From an uncultured Corynebacterium sp. (GTDB lineage: Bacteria > Actinomycetota > Actinomycetes > Mycobacteriales > Mycobacteriaceae): a stretch of 5,985 nt of DNA. How positions within the stretch are numbered: position 1 is the first letter of the stretch; each line of letters begins with the position of its first letter. The position numbers were made by a program, and so were the translations under genes. The notes under the pieces were generated by a model. It worked only from the letters and a program-made list of their open reading frames with translations, was not told the DNA's origin and searched no databases. Positions 5,815-5,985 of the stretch are shown here, piece after piece. The stretch spans positions 1-5,985 of the forward strand of contig NZ_CALTVG010000093.1 of assembly GCF_943912665.1 (NCBI RefSeq). The letters are read 5' to 3'.

Positions 5815-5828
5815 AAATTCAACGTTCA

Positions 5829-5985
5829 CTAAGACCCCAGCGAGTCCACCGACCAGGACAACCACAGCATGGCCGCGCCAAGGGCGGTGGTAAACAGCGC
5901 GTCGAAGCGCCTCGAGCGCACCGCCACCAAGCCGATCACCTTCGAATCGCAGGTCAGGCGCATCACGGTCAGCCACAGCATGGCC
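5829..5985 (-). CDS. C-terminus of a DUF3017-type membrane protein (partial)
   Basis: The last 51 codons and TAG stop of a minus-strand gene that continues past the window. The peptide has two hydrophobic stretches (AMLWLTVMRL, and FTTALGAAMLWLSW near the end) around AVRSRRFDALF, a pattern seen at the end of small actinobacterial DUF3017 membrane proteins. In Corynebacterium such a gene lies between metX and folD, as far as I recall, which supports the call. A 13-base direct repeat, CCACAGCATGGCC (5862-5874 and 5973-5985), is in frame and encodes AMLW in both hydrophobic segments. The function is unknown. It is convergent with the HipA-like gene, 14 bp between stops, and its GC is again high like metX. 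Confidence 0.7.
   Translation of the reverse strand, partial: AMLWLTVMRLTCDSKVIGLVAVRSRRFDALFTTALGAAMLWLSWSVDSLGS

Larger units (their letters stand above)
2986..5828. other. Inserted low-GC two-gene island between metX and the DUF3017 gene
   Basis: Both genes in this stretch are visibly more AT-rich than metX and use codons avoided there (TTA, CTA, AGA, ATA). The flanks are metX and a DUF3017-type gene, which from memory are neighbours in Corynebacterium, so the pair interrupts a conserved order. The insert fits tightly: 10 bp from the metX stop to the first start and 14 bp from the last stop to the convergent DUF3017 stop. No integrase, transposase, tRNA or clear direct repeat marks the ends. 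The only end-to-end likeness is TGGGGT (2988-2993) with ACCCCA (5834-5839). The call as horizontally acquired is inference from composition and context. Confidence 0.6.

Overview
The window looks like the methionine-biosynthesis locus of a high-GC actinobacterium, most likely a Corynebacterium. The evidence is the tail of metY (O-acetylhomoserine sulfhydrylase), a complete metX (homoserine O-acetyltransferase) very close to the corynebacterial protein, and the C-terminus of a DUF3017-type membrane protein, which from memory is the usual metX neighbour in this genus. The TANNNT-type -10 elements placed for leaderless mRNAs and a candidate McbR site (TAGAC-N6-GTC..) in front of metX fit the same assignment.

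The conserved backbone is interrupted twice. First (67-1770), between metY and metX, lies a divergent pair: a TetR-family repressor on the minus strand and an NAD(P)-binding SDR/epimerase-like oxidoreductase on the plus strand. Their 105-bp shared promoter region holds a perfect 13-bp palindrome (AGAACACTGTTCT) touching the -35 box and a degenerate second copy near the predicted start of transcription. This is the usual layout of a repressor controlling itself and its neighbour.

Second (2996-5814), between metX and the DUF3017 gene, lies a two-gene unit of clearly lower GC and different codon use. It encodes a DUF262 (DGQQR) protein followed, with an ATGA start/stop overlap, by a full-length HipA-family Ser/Thr kinase. 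No HipB-type HTH antitoxin gene is present; the DUF262 gene occupies the place where hipB would be expected. The unit starts 10 bp after metX and ends 14 bp before the convergent DUF3017 stop, with no visible terminator on either side. The kinase residues look intact, while the DUF262 protein lacks a recognisable HNH nuclease end. This is the most interesting part of the window: a candidate toxin-antitoxin or defence module of unusual composition, possibly transcribed by read-through from the sulphur-regulated metX promoter.

The metX promoter itself carries a 13-bp perfect inverted repeat with a 12-nt spacer whose outer ends are TAGAC and GTCTA. It is better explained as a double operator for an McbR-like regulator than as a terminator of the upstream gene. 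No RNA genes, CRISPR arrays or insertion sequences were seen, and no intergenic stretch exceeds 300 bases.
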